Positions 1 through 11,986 of a stretch of 64,000 bases of DNA are shown here, piece after piece. Under the pieces are notes generated by a model, which made no database searches, was not told the origin of the DNA, and worked only from the letters and a program-made list of their open reading frames with translations. The translations under genes were made by a program, and so were the position numbers. Source of the DNA: Gnetum montanum (Eukaryota > Streptophyta > Gnetopsida > Gnetales > Gnetaceae); NCBI GenBank assembly GCA_015680685.1, contig MNCI01022185.1:8116-72115 (forward strand), read 5' to 3'. Numbering within the stretch: the first letter of the stretch is position 1; the number at the start of each line of letters is the position of its first letter.

Positions 1-1314
1 AAAAAAAAAAAAAAAGAGAATTCAAAGCACACCCCTTAGACAAAATAATCATCTGGGCTACAAGCATTGGCTATGGGACTAAAGAAACATATTTCCTCTA
101 ACTAAGGCCCTTTCTCGCTTCCTACTTCTCCCTTTCTCATTTTTCTCGGAATGGTGTTGACTCTTTGGTAGAAGAATTCTTGTTACTTTAAGTGGATGGA
201 TTGGCCAAGTGTATTAATGCGAAGTCACTAGATGATGATTATTTGAAGCTAGAATTGGAATGAGATCTACTTAGTCACATTAACCATAAATACACAAGGG
301 GTTGTACACCACCTTATTCTTAGGACTCCATTCCATTCATTTCTTCCCATCATTCTTTCTCCATTTCCCAATTCATTGCTAGTTGTATTAGTAGTCTATA
401 TTTTAGTTGATGCATTGCTTTCTCTTTGGTGGATTCTTTTGGTTAAGTCTTTAACTCTTGCTTCCAAACGACATTTCCAAAGCCTATGGACTCTTTGAAT
501 GTGGATTTGTTAGGGCATAAAGGGCATGAGCCTACTTTGGTGAGGACCCTCTGGCATTCCTATTTGGTGCATCAGTTAACTTCTTTCCCTTAAACATTTT
601 TGCAATCAACATTTTTTTTGTTTTGTTTCATTCCGATATCTGACATCCATTTTATGAGTGTTTTCGTTGTTTCTTTTTCTCCATATTCCTTATTCCTTAT
701 CCTTTTCTATTCTATCGCTACTAGAGGATCACTCTTAGTCATGGGGTCCCTAGTCCAATTTTTTAAAATTTTCCTAACCCCTACAACTTGGATAGTCACC
801 AGTGTTATATCTCTAGAATTCGTATTGACCATATCACAACTCAGTTGATGGATCTTACACCGAGGAAAGGTATCAACTATATTTTGATTTACTTATCCTT
901 GCTCATATGTGAGTGTGTTGTGTGTGTAGATGGTAATCATACAATAATGGATTGGACCTGGAGAAAACACTTAGGATGGACTGGTGCTGGAATGATTGTG
1001 TAAGGAACAAGATTGATGATGTGGTTATGGATGGACAATGGAAGGTGCAATCTTAGCATCGACAGCAACACATCTTCTCATTTTCTCTCTCTTTCTCTCT
1101 CTCTTCTCTCTCAGCTGCCAAATGAGATTGGATGTCAATTGTGTATAGTGTTCACTCTTGTAGTTATGAACACTAATGTTGCCATGTATTGTAATGTTGA
1201 TCTATTCACATGTCATCCCATTCATCATTAGTTTTCATTCAAGTCAATAATCCCATACCTTCCTAATATTTTGTAAGGAACTTGAGGATGAGTTTTCATT
1301 CAGTCATGGGGGTA
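1..1314 (+). mobile_element. Element 1: non-coding tail between integrase and 3' LTR of a Ty3/gypsy element
   Basis: This is the post-integrase tail of a gypsy element whose coding part lies left of the window. It matches, block by block, the tails of B (20760-22688), D (56600-58641) and C (59510-61035). Shared blocks include AAAGCACACCCCTTAGAC near the start, a CTAAGGCCCTTTCT block, and the block 'ggcatgagcctactttgg'. It ends in a degenerate polypurine tract (atgggggta, to 1314) next to the LTR. It contains an intron-like segment at 870-929 (AAG|GTATC ... GTGTGTAG|ATGG). No long ORF survives. The short ORFs here are chance. Confidence 0.8.
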
Positions 1315-2122
1315 TGATGAACCACGATATCGCGTACGCAATATTGCATAGGCGATATCACATCCACCACACGATATCGCATCCTGTCTCATCTTCTATA
1401 AATAAGAGGCGGTGCCCTTGGTTCCGATCCAATTAGATTTAGACCCTTAGCTAGACACTTGTAGTTTTGTAATTCTAGAGTTAGAATTATTTCTGTGTGC
1501 CCACAGTAGAAGTTATAGAGTGAACATATTTTTATTCGAGCAATTTGTACCTAAGCACAATTTTGTGTACCACAATAAAGACAAACTTTATGATAAACCT
1601 TGCAGCATACAAATTAAGTTAATTAGTAATTAATGATTGTTTAACACTTTCCTAGTTAACTAATATCTCTCTCAACCTTCAACCTTCTTAGCTAAATACA
1701 CTCAGTATGACTACTTCGAGCATGTGTGTAGCACTTGGTAACCCAATAATGATTAGTGTTTGGTAACCCCAGCAACATTGCACTAGTTCAGGATGTGTAC
1801 AGCAAGTGGGAATGGATACTACTGTTAGGAACATTTAGAAACTTGTTAACGAATAGTTAATGTAAGTTAGCCACTTAGTTCTCTCTCCCTCTCCTTTATT
1901 AGCAGAAGACATAAAAAATAAAAAATCTATAAAAATCATATACCTCAAGCTTACTTAACCATACAATCATGACAATACAAGTAAGTTTGGGAAGACAATG
2001 ATTGATTAACCCTGAGTGTTCCATTAAGGTGCATAAGCACTTGGTCCTTGGAGTTCGACCAGAACGTGCGTGAAACACTCGTATTCGTATGGTTGAGTGT
2101 AGGGGTACCTCACCACTCATCA
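1315..2122 (+). repeat. Element 1: 3' LTR (gypsy family)
   Basis: The LTR begins TGATGAACC after the polypurine tract and ends CTCATCA. It carries palindromic GATATC-type words in U3 (about 1326-1385), a TATAAATA box at 1397-1404, and the family-wide R/U5 block (GTAGTTTTG..., 'agcacttggtaacc', GGGGTACCTC). The next base pairs are not a PBS but the tail of an RTE LINE, so this is a 3' LTR. The left TSD is outside the window. Confidence 0.85.
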
Positions 2123-2155
2123 TTGTTGAAATAAGGCTAAGATGATGATGATGAT
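2123..2155 (+). mobile_element. 3' terminus of an RTE-type LINE, cut by element 1
   Basis: Directly after the LTR comes TTGTTGAAATAAGGCTAAG followed by a GATGATGATGAT tail. The complete RTE copy ends almost the same way (about 30055-30085: TTGTTGGGACAAGGATAGG then GATGATGATGAT). The gypsy element therefore landed within the last ~30 bp of an older RTE LINE whose body is left of the window. Confidence 0.6.
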
Positions 2156-2974
2156 ATTTCTTTTGAGAATTATCTCTTGTAACTCTTTTACTTAGATTTT
2201 GATTACTATCAATAATGAAACTTCAAAAGAAAAAATTACTACACATCACCAAAAGCTAAGTATCTAATTTCCTAAATATCTAATTTCCAATAAGGATAAT
2301 GCACAATACTATTTGAGTAGATCATTACTATTATTTGACATGCTACATATGCTTACCAATCATTTGTTCTAAATCTTTAGTGATTGTTATTGTTGGTGGA
2401 TGAGCTTGATTAGATTATATATTTGAAATTAAATAGTGTAAATGTAAAATTTTTTGTAGTGAAAAATTATAGTTTTAGAGGGAAAGTTAAGACATCACTA
2501 AATCCCATAAAAAGAGATTAACAAAAAATTTAATTAGTATAAGAAAAAAAAATATAATCTTCTTATATGGGCAAAATCATTATAACTAGAACCTTAACCT
2601 AAAATATTAAAAAGAAAAATAAGATAGATTTTACAAATTCAAAGTTACAATAAAAAAATGTCATCTAAGACTTGTGAATCCATCTTATTAATGACTAATT
2701 TCATAATTTCTTACTTTTCTTAACCTAGTAGTAAATGCATTGCTCTTCGTGTCTTTAACTTGATTAATACAAACCTCACCATAATACACATCTACATATC
2801 CACTCTTGGATATGTTTTAACTTAATTGTTAAATTGAATGTAAAATGATGTTTTTCTATCAAATTTCTTAATCTATTTTCCAAAATGGTGTCCACTAATT
2901 TGACCAAAAAGTAATCATGATCAAGCTTATAATGCTATGTTTATATTCATTATTCATCGATATGGAAGAAAAAA
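2156..2974. other. No gene recognised
   Basis: AT-rich sequence with dense stops in all frames. I see no domain, RNA or terminal-repeat signature. Confidence 0.6.
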
Positions 2975-3096
2975 CATTTTTTCTCCATCTATAAGAATAA
3001 AGAATTTGTGCAAAATTATATGAACTATATAGGAATTAAGCTAATGAGTCATACCATAAAGCTTTGGGAGAAAGTCATTGAGTAGTATTGTAACTT
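2975..3096 (+). pseudogene. Fragment of RTE LINE reverse transcriptase
   Basis: One frame reads IYKNKEF then NYMNYIGIKLMSHT and KLWEKVIE. This is the segment before RT motif A that plant RTE elements write as IxKNKGDIQNxxNYRGIKLxSHTxKxWERVIE. The same stretch occurs in the fuller RTE copy at about 28795-28885. Only ~40 codons are left, with no flanking RT motifs, so it is an orphan fragment. Confidence 0.6.
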
Positions 3097-4214
3097 TTCA
3101 TTTCTAAATACCATAGCAAATATTAAATATATATAACATTTGACATTATGCATAATGAATGTGACATGGAAAATGTAGAAGGAAATGAAAAGAAAACCTT
3201 ATTAGTATGAGAATATTATATCTTAGACATGCTTTAAGGGTTCCTTAGAGCTATCTTCCTTTGACATCTATTCTTTAGAGGTAATTTAGCAATGCCATAA
3301 TAGTTAGGCTTGTATCTAGCTTAACCCTATACCTATTACTCTATTTTATCAAATCTACAACTCCATGCTAATACAACCTCTAATTCTTATGTATAAATAT
3401 CTAATGTTAAGCCCACAAAGGTTACATCAAGAGATATGCCTATTATTACAACATGTTTTTTTTGGTCGTATCACAATAATTACATTATTTGTTATAAAGA
3501 GACACCAAATTAATTATAGAATGACTCCATTTTAGGAATGGAAATGTAATAAACTACCCTTATTAGCTTTCATTCATCCTTGAATGAGTCTACATGAAGG
3601 GTGTTTCTCTATGCTCAAGTGAAGTTTCCATTTTCCAATGTTCCAATGCTTTAATTTTTCCTTTCAAAATGGGGTTGAATAGTTTAGAGTTATCTCATGC
3701 ATTCTACAAATAAAAATATAAATGAGAAGAACATTTAGAAAAATATATCTTATCTAGTTGATACCTACCTTAATCTATAGGTAATGGAAAAGCTAAATTA
3801 AAGGTCTACCAATCATCAATCATCAATTCTAATTAGAGTATACTATATGCATCTTATATTTCTAGTTACCTAAGTAAAGAGAGGAAAAATACTCATTCCC
3901 TACTTATATTATCCAAATTATTTTTCTTGTCTAATTTACAAATCTAAGTTAAATAATGAAGACTAAGAAACTAGAACATAAATGTAAGTTAAGAAACTCG
4001 TAGATATTGATCAACCTCTGGGATCAAAGGACGTTGTCATAATTCTACCATAAGGACTATATAATTGGAGGGCCTTGTTCAAGATAATAGTCCTTAATCT
4101 TATCCATAAAATTTATCCTTAGGAATTAACTCCCGTAGCTTGGGAACTTGTAAGAATCAAATATCATACCAAATATAATCCAAGTCTTAGCAAAGAAGAA
4201 TGTTTACTTGTCTT
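3097..4214. other. No gene recognised
   Basis: AT-rich and full of stops on both strands. It may hold the rest of the minus-strand gypsy fragment that starts at 5332, since RNase H and IN would be expected here, but I could not recognise any of their motifs. Confidence 0.5.
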
Positions 4215-5332
4215 CAATAATTATGTTAGTATAAATTATGTTGGAAAATTTGTGGAAGCATTGCACAAGCCTAAGTGCATCTTTTTGTATGCCGAAGTTC
4301 CCTAGGAACTTATTAATGTAGTTTTGACCTAGTCTTTTTGAGACATCTGAATTTAATTATAGTCACTATAGCCATTGAAAAAAGTATAATAGTTCTACCC
4401 CATAATAATATCTAGCACTTGGTTAACAAATAAAAATGCAAAATTATCTTTGTACATCATCATGTTTAATAGTATAAAGTTAATATAGAATCACCATTAG
4501 CCTTCTTTTCTATAGATGATTATGAGTGGGTTCACTACTCACTATCCATAATAGGATAGATGAATCTCATCTTAATGAGCTTTTCAATTTCTTGTTTCAT
4601 CATTTGTATTAAATTGGAATTCAACCTACACTATGGTTGGTGTTTTGGCTTTATTATAGGATCTATGCAAATTATTTATTAACATGTGTAGATTAGTACT
4701 TGTAATTTCATCATATGACCAAACAAATGTTGTTGGATATTTGTTAACCACCTCAAGTAACTAATGTTTCTATTATTTTATGAGATATGCATTAATTATT
4801 GCTAGTGTATCATTGTTTATGAATATATATTCAAGGGATTCTAGAAATCTCTTTAGTTTAATAGGCTTTCATTTTATCCTTTTTGGGATTTCAACTTTCC
4901 TTAGTCAATTGTATCTTATTGATGATGTTATGCTTGGCAAAGTCATTGTTGAATTTACTTCATTTCATCCATTTCACCTATGTAGGCATTTATGAGTACT
5001 TCTTGTCCTTCCATGCATATTAAAGAATTCTTCTACATTTGACTTACATATCAAAATATCTTTTTATTTAATTATATAGACTTTCTACATGCAATTTCGT
5101 CCTATATTGTTGTACATGATACATGGAACTCATTGCTTTTATACCACTCTATGTTCATTCTTCTTGGAGATTTCTTAGGAGAGGTCTCTAATTCTTAGTC
5201 TAGCATTAATTTTGATAAGCCAAGAGCTTTCTATGATAATGATAAAATTTCCCTTTCTATTTTTCAAATGAATCACCAAAAAATCTTCAAGGTATGACCA
5301 CCCATTGATGGTTTTCATCACATCCTTCACCT
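4215..5332 (-). pseudogene. Ty3/gypsy protease C-terminus, linker and reverse transcriptase, broken
   Basis: Read on the minus strand from 5332 downwards. (1) 5332-5078: protease C-terminus, with a VxDVxxTINGWSYL-type stretch and RIRDLS.EISKKNE. It is the counterpart of GIRDLSLEISKENEFGKI in element D. (2) About 5077-4700: the PR-RT linker (LESLEYIFINNDTLAIINA...). (3) 4690-4215: RT fingers and palm, with QEIEKLIKMRFIYPIMDSE, then FVNQVLDII, FNGYSDYN and GLCNAST, the usual plant gypsy order. Stops and frameshifts are frequent. No LTR or PBS was found with it, so it is a truncated relative in opposite orientation to all other gypsy copies here. Confidence 0.7.
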
Positions 5333-6150
5333 ATTGTAATGAGACTATTCTTGCAAAATTAATCTTTCACAACCCTATAAGAACATATCCAAAAATAAAA
5401 TATTAAATATATAATCTATGATCATAAATAGTCTTTAGAATGATATTATCCTCAATAAGTGAACAATTATGAAACAAAGAGGTATGAATCTTCAATCAAA
5501 TATGAACTTAGCCTAACATCCAATGTTGAATCAATAGGGAAATTAGTGATATCAAATAGATTCAAAGTAATGAAATTTAGTTTAAAAGAAGCATGAACTA
5601 GTAACAAAATGAAAAATTGATATGTTGAAAGGAGTTTAAGTTCCCTTTCCAAAGAATAAAAATGCTTGATTAAATAAATGGATTTTACCTCCTAAGAAGG
5701 AATAAGTACTACAATGATGAGAGAATGTATACTATAAAATAAAATTGACAATAGAAACTTAGTTTATGAGAAAAGTAAGAGTTTTGATGATAAAATTTAA
5801 TCTTTAGTTATGGATGAAGAAGTGTTTAGCATTGATTGGAGTTGATTTGGGATCAAAACATGGTTGTTATCATGCATAGTCCCATAGGTGACATTGGCAC
5901 TAAAAAATGGCTAACACTAGAATAGATGACATTGCTGCTACATACACATATTTGTATGTGTTACCAGAGACTTAAGCACCAAGATGAAGCTCATGAACTA
6001 CCAAGAATGATGGGGGTAACCATGGAGCATGTAGGTGATGTAGTGGATGTAGGTACTAATCCTTTGGATCTCTTGAAATTCAAAAACATGCTCTTGGATC
6101 TTAAGAAATTGATCCTAAATTGATTTTTAAGTAGGTATTTATAGGATTAG
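5333..6150. other. No gene recognised before element A
   Basis: This stretch could include gag of the minus-strand gypsy fragment, but no gag motif is visible. The bases 6146-6150 (ATTAG) are the left target-site duplication of element A. Confidence 0.45.
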
Positions 6151-7011
6151 TGATGAGTCATGTTTTGGTAGGGCTTTAATATCAGAGTTGCATTACTGGG
6201 CATTCGATATTGGGACACAACCTTTGATGTTAGGGATCCAATTTCACCTCATTCGTGCTAGCCTATAAATACAACACTTGGGTGCATAGTTTGGAGATAG
6301 ATTTAGACATAGAGAAGAGAATAGATAGGTGTTAGTTTGTTTCTAGTGTATGCCCGCAATGTGATGTTAAGTGATTGTATGACATCCTTATTCAAATGTG
6401 ATGTACTTGGACACATTACATGTTTGGCAATAATGATTGAGATTACTTCCATCATTACAACATCCACTTAGCTTTATTATTATTAATTACTTAAATGATT
6501 AATGTTTTCCTTAGTTAATGTTTATCATTTATTGCTCTTTATTATTTTTTTCATCAAGCAAAATGAGTATGACTAATCGCGAGTGCTTAAGTGTAATTAC
6601 TTGGTAACCTAGTAGTGTTATCGTTTGGTATGCCCAATAATGATATGCTTGGTAATCCCAATAGTTGTTGCACAAGGTCCAAGGTATGTACAGAAGGTTA
6701 GCAATGGATGCTGATCACATGTAGGCTACTTTAGAATTTACTTTCCATTGTTAATTGGATTAAATAATTAATTTCTCTATTATTTTTAGGAGTAACATAA
6801 GGCTGCAATAACATCAATTATTATATGCCTTACTTTGGACTAAACTATACATGACAAAGCTACCACTAGTCTAGGTGGGAAGATAGTGAAATATGATCAA
6901 GATATAACAATCTAGATGCCACAACTAGTCCCATTTTATGGAGTTTGATTGGATCATGCATGAATGCTTGTGATTCGTATGGTTGGGTGTAGGGGTACCT
7001 ACCACTCATCA
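6151..7011 (+). repeat. Element A: 5' LTR
   Basis: TGATGAGTCATG ... CCACTCATCA, with TATAAATA at 6264-6271 and GATATT-type words in U3. It is followed by a PBS, so it is the 5' LTR, and it pairs with 25256-26110. Confidence 0.88.
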
Positions 7012-7012
7012 T

Positions 7013-7030
7013 TGGCATCATTGCCAAGGA
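7013..7030 (+). promoter_or_regulatory. Element A: primer-binding site, tRNA-Asp type
   Basis: TGGCATCATTGCCAAGGA, one base after the LTR. The complement of the plant tRNA-Asp 3' end is TGGCGCCGTTGCCGGGGA. The mismatches include G->A transitions typical of decay. Confidence 0.75.
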
Positions 7031-7142
7031 TGGTGCTAGTTATCTAGATTAGTTCTATGATACGTTATTGTTGTAAATGCATTAATAATTTATATTTTAG
7101 AAAATATTAAGTCACACACATCATTAACTAACAACAATTTCT

Positions 7143-9050
7143 CTTTCACATGGAATCAATAATGCATCATATGAAGAGAACATTCATTAGAGAACTAATG
7201 AGACATATATTGAAGAAAATTGAAGTGACCAACCTCATACAGGGATTTCATATGTTCATGATGATAATTACTACACTCAAGGACTACATTCATCTAAGGT
7301 AGACAATCCTAGAGGATATGGAGTAAGTCCTAGATTAAGAAGGACCTTAAGGCCTAACACCTCCTCAAAACCTAAAAAATATAAACCAAGGGACCATGGA
7401 AAGCACTATAGAAGCCATGGCAATTCTCCTAGTTTCTCATGTTCCTCTTCCTCTTCAACATCTAATTCTAATGAAGATGAACGTAGGTATAAATATAGAG
7501 CTCCACTATGGGGTCAAGATAAAGAAAGATTCAAAACCAAGAGAAAAATTAGAAACATAAAAATGAGGATAAAAATAGAAATAGAAATTTTTACCATGAC
7601 ATGTCTAATAATGGTGAACCCTTGTTGGCTACTAAGAGCATGATGTGGATTACAAAGGTAGTTAAAATACCCCATAGGAATTGAAGGAAAAGTCACCTCA
7701 AAAGGGTTTATATGAATAACATCCCTAAATTTGTGGGAGGCTATAATTCTAATCCTCAACATTATTTATAAGCCTTCAATGATGCTTACATCTTACAGAA
7801 CATTGAAAGTGAGTGGAAAAAGCTTAAGCTCTTTCCTAGGATACTAATAGACAAATTCGAAGTGTAGTATAGATTGTTGAATCCAAATTCAATCCATCAG
7901 TGGTCCACAATGCTAAAACTCTTTAATGAGAAATACCAAACCTATGTGAGGGTGTCCAACTTAGGGAAAAAAATCCAAGGATGGAAACAAGAACACCATG
8001 AAGCTTTGGATATGGCCCTAGATAGATACTATTCTCTACTATATAGATGTCTAATCCATGGTTTCTCTTAAGAAGTGCAACTTGTCCAAATCATAAATGA
8101 ACTTCATAGTCAAATGAGAGAGACCCTTGGGATTTATGCCCAAGGTCAGTTATACAAATTAAAAGTACATAAGATACAAAGGCTAATTGAGTGGATGGCA
8201 AAAGAAGTAGGAGAGTTATGTAAATGAATGAATGTTGAGGAATATCACTGGGACCCAACGCTTTATAAGAAGAGGGTTCATCTCTATGATAAGGAAAAAG
8301 AGGAAGTTCTCAATGAGGTAATCTCACAACAAACCTTGCCAATGCAATAGTCTATTACTACACTTTAGGCAAGACTAGATAAGATGTTGGAATGGATAAA
8401 TGAGAAAGTTACAACTTGTGTAGAAATTGTAGAGAAGAGAGTAATTCAAGAAAAAAAATCAAGTGAACACAACAAAAGGAGGAAAAGGAACCAAGAGACA
8501 AGTAAGAACACTGATTGAAAAAAAGGGGAAATGGCTAAAGAAGAAGAGGCTATGGACTTAACCATTGAAGAAGATGATGTATGTGACATCTACCTATATG
8601 ACCATCCAAAGGGCTATTGCCCAATCATGTTACATCTACATGAGTATTAGGCTTTTGCACTGAATCCAAAGTTTGTACAAAAGCAAATGCCTAGGAAATT
8701 GCCTTTCTCACAAGATAATTATAAACAATCCAACAGCTAATTGTACTATCCTAGTGGAATTTCTTACTAGCCTCAACACTATCATCAACCATAGTGGTAA
8801 AACCCATAGTCATGGGGGAGGCCATCATCAAAACAACACTACCCTTATCAACTAGACCCATTTGAATACTACATTTAACAACCTATTTCCCCAAAAAGTT
8901 CTACTTCTTCTACCTCAAATCACTACTACAAATCTCTTGAATATTATCAACCCGCAACATCTTCTATGAGATCACCACCTCACACCTCTTACACTCCACC
9001 ATATCCTTAATATTCTCATACTCACCTCCATCACATGTCATGGCTAGTAA
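7143..9050 (+). pseudogene. Element A: gag, degenerate
   Basis: This encoded the structural Gag polyprotein, which packages element RNA in cytoplasmic particles. The readable core is 7874-8160: WSTMLKLFNEKYQTYV, GKKIQGWKQEHHEALDMALD, then YYSLLYRCLIHGFS. It aligns with the gag core of B, C and D. A C-terminal CCHC-like knuckle follows at about 8588-8630 (CDIYLYDHPKGYCP: C-x2-C-x3-H-x3-C). Several stops and frameshifts break the frame. The proline- and tyrosine-rich stretch after the knuckle fades out near 9050, where an unrelated segment begins. Confidence 0.75.
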
Positions 9051-9126
9051 CATAGGAAGGTTTAGCACCACAACATCAATGAGAGAATGCCACTTGTGCT
9101 ACAAAGATATATGAAAATGATAATTG

Positions 9127-10829
9127 TGATGACCAAAAACATTGGTGGCTACAACACCAAGGGGTTCATGGGTGCAAAACCTTGACCTCACCTTTGCATG
9201 AGGGCCTTGCTAGAAAATGGAGGTAAAGTGCTTTGGACAATCTTGTCAATTGAATAGGAACTTTGCTGGCTACAACTAGGGTATTGGGTGCAACCAGGGG
9301 TGGCATGGTTAGTCGAAATGCAAGTGTTGATGTTGTGAAATGATGCTAAGCATTTTAATGATGTTTTCAGTAGTATCAGGGCCAACTAAGCCCTAGCATA
9401 GTACGGTTTTCTAATGCAAGAATGATGATGTGAACATGCAAAAAAAAACATGTAAAGTAGTGAGGAGATGCGAATGCAATGCTAAAATGTCAAAGAAAAG
9501 TGCATCAGAAATGCTTAAAAGTGTAGAGTTTGAGAGAGAGAGAGAATGGAACCACCCCAAATGGGAAGCACAACAATTACAAAAGAGATGTTAGAAGGTA
9601 TGTAGTGTATAGATAGGTGTAGTAGTAGCTTATCCATAGTCTCTAGGATGTCTAGGGGTGAAGATCGATGTCCATTGCAGGCTACAGTAGTGCTTGCTGG
9701 GTTGGCTACTATAGTGTCATGCAAAGGTGTTGCCAAGGTGCTAATACACTCTAGTGTGCAAGGTGCTTGGGGTGCCTTGGGTGCCAAGTGGTACTCTAAA
9801 AATGCCAACTACTACTTGAATGTGCGAACTCCTCAAAAATGTCAACCCCTCAAAAATTCTATCCCCTAAAATGTGAAACATAGGGGTATTTATATGGTTA
9901 GGGTTGATGTGAAATGTAGATCAGGCAACACATGGCAAAGGGTAGATGGGGCTACACTGACTTCAACTACCCTCCCACTAGAGCAACTAGTGCTAGGCTT
10001 TGGTGTGCTCCACTAGACCCCAAGAGACTACCAGACTATGACTAGGTTGCCAAGACTACATGTGCCAAAGTCAAAAAATATTGCAATGTACCTAAAAATA
10101 GTGCAAAATAGTGCAATTTGGAGGCTATGCTTTGGGACTATGCTCTCCCCTCTTTTAAGTGGAGTCAAGCGTAGGTACAATTTTGGGACATAAGGGGGTG
10201 TAAAGAAAGTGCAAGTTGCTGATCTTGCTTGCTGGAGGAGTGTTGGAGCTAGAATGAAGGCTTGTGCTAAGCTCTAGAAGCTTTTGAAGGTAGTTTCATG
10301 TTGCTACACTAGTTATGCTTTGGAGCGTAGCCCAAAAGTTAGGCAAATGTTGCAAAAAAACTAAAGTCCAGCATTACTATGGTTACTACACTCATGAGCA
10401 TAGTAGGAAGGGATAGGGCATAGCATGGACACTTAGAAAAATTTGGTAAAAATTGTAGTCTTTGTTCTTGCTATGCCAGCTATGCTCTAGAGCGTAGTAG
10501 GAGGGGTAGCCTCAGGAGTTAAAAAATCTACCAAACTATTGCTTCCATTCTAAGCTAGCTTGACAACTTCTGGCTTGATAGTCATGTAAACTAGCCACTG
10601 GAGTGCTGCTACACTTGCCATGCTTAAGAGCATAGTAGGAGGAATGGGAGCATGGTAGGGCACTTAGAACAATTTTTTTGATCATTATTGACACCTAGAA
10701 AATTTTACAAACCTACTTCTGTGCTACATGCTACATTGGCTATGCTCTAGAGCATAGCCTAGTAGTGGAAGCATGGGCCAATCACTTTGAAAAAATTTAT
10801 CTTGTGTTGATACTTAGAAAAATCTGTCA
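9127..10829. mobile_element. Unclassified 1.7-kb segment inside element A (solo LTR or other insertion)
   Basis: This segment has no counterpart in B, C or D, is less AT-rich than its surroundings, and separates gag from the PR-RT linker. Its ends are TGATGACC and ATCTGTCA (TG...CA, or TGA.../...TCA on either strand), which would suit a solo LTR. The flanks do not give a clean target duplication (TTGTGA versus TTGAGA at best), so the edges are approximate. It contains a run of diverged repeats (see 10240-10800). A TATA-like 'tatttatatgg' lies near 9887. No coding signature was recognised. Confidence 0.4.
10240..10800. repeat. Diverged short repeats with palindromic cores
   Basis: Five copies of a word like TATGCTCTAGAGCATAGTAGGA recur about every 90-150 bp (near 10315, 10390, 10475, 10625 and 10740). 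Between them comes a 'cacttagaaaaattt' block. The last copy is a perfect 22-bp palindrome at 10738-10759, with the core TATGCTCTAGAGCATA. The others are imperfect palindromes. Confidence 0.6.
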
Positions 10830-11335
10830 TTGAGATGTTGTCGCCCAAATTTGGTGGTGTTTCAATAATGCTAGTAGATCTTCACCACAATCTTAGAAAC
10901 ATCCTTTCTTTAGGAAAATTACCACATATGAGCACAACACTCATGGACCTACTAACTCATCCAAACCAACACAATGCTAATCAAGTGCAACACCCTTCCT
11001 CTCACAACCAATGTCCTCCAATCCTATGCAAAGGCTAACATCCTTTGTTACTATAGCACTTGATAGAAATGATAAACCTAGCACTATGGAGAGACAGAAG
11101 AATCCATGCATCAGTAATCATGATAAAGGGTGTAATCATGGGCCAAACATCCACAAAGTTAACACAACTCCTATTCTAACCCACCATACATTTCAAAATC
11201 AAGTGTGGGTGCAACAACCCATCTATGCAACTGCCACTAAATCAAAAGACACCTAGTGGCTTGAAAATGAAAGTCTAGAACTATTTGACAAATGCATGGA
11301 GCCTGCCTATCCACTTATTAATTCTTGTCATGGTC
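10830..11335 (+). pseudogene. Element A: PR-RT linker remnant
   Basis: The second half (about 11120-11320) aligns with the sequence just after protease in B (18430-18610). Shared blocks include 'gggtgtaatcatg', a 'ctatgcaactgccac' block, 'gacacctagtgg', and 'catggagcctg'. No protease active site and no RT is present. From about 11340 the sequence is the post-integrase tail, so an internal deletion removed RT, RNase H and IN. Confidence 0.55.
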
Positions 11336-11940
11336 AAAAGCTTAGTCATGGGGGAGATGCCCCATCCTAAAATCAAGAATCAATAAGTGTTTTTCATCTT
11401 TTTTTACACTTTTTTATCATTTTCTTATTTATTGGTACAACTTTTCCCCATCCTTTTCAAATTTTTCCACACTTTTTTTTTACTTCCTTTGTTAGTGATC
11501 TTGATTATGAATGAAACAACAAGATGTAGCTCAATGAGGTGAGGTTTTCTCTATGTTTTCAAAGTCATGAGGGACTGATTATTTGGATAGTGCCACTTCA
11601 TCTATCCATCCATCCCATTAATAAGAGGTTCTTACCATGGTCGAATGTGAAGGGTGTGACATCAAGGGAACTTGTGGAATCTCTTTGACCACTTCTGTAT
11701 GTTCTATCATGTTTCTAAGGTTGTAATTATATCGTTGTAGATCTAACAAAAAATAAGTGTAAGAGTTAAATAAGTGTTTCCTTAGCATATCACTAGAAAG
11801 ACATGTTACCTATGCTTGAAGGTAGTCCTCTAGTAAGGTTGACATAGATGAAAATAAAATAAAAGAGCATAGAATAAATTTTTGAGGGTCCCATTAGAAA
11901 GACATGTTACCCATGCCTAAAGTTCGGTGGCTTCATAGAA

Positions 11941-11943
<3 letters not shown>

Positions 11944-11981
<38 letters not shown>
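11944..11981 (+). repeat. (GA)19 microsatellite
   Basis: An uninterrupted 38-bp GA run. A shorter, interrupted GA/A run is found at the start of element D's corresponding tail (about 57265-57295), so it may have grown from a purine tract already in the family. Confidence 0.95.

Positions 11982-11986
<5 letters not shown>

Noticed and set aside
1-15. A-run at the window start as a LINE or retrogene poly(A) tail
   Set aside because: The corresponding place in element D (about 57385-57400) has a similar A-run inside the gypsy tail, so it is internal to the family.
9515-9869. Open frames of 97 and 73 codons on opposite strands
   Set aside because: They lie over each other in the unclassified block, show no protein features and have no counterpart elsewhere.
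11944-11981. (GA)19 run as a functional GAGA-type element
   Set aside because: An ordinary microsatellite in a dead element. No supporting context.
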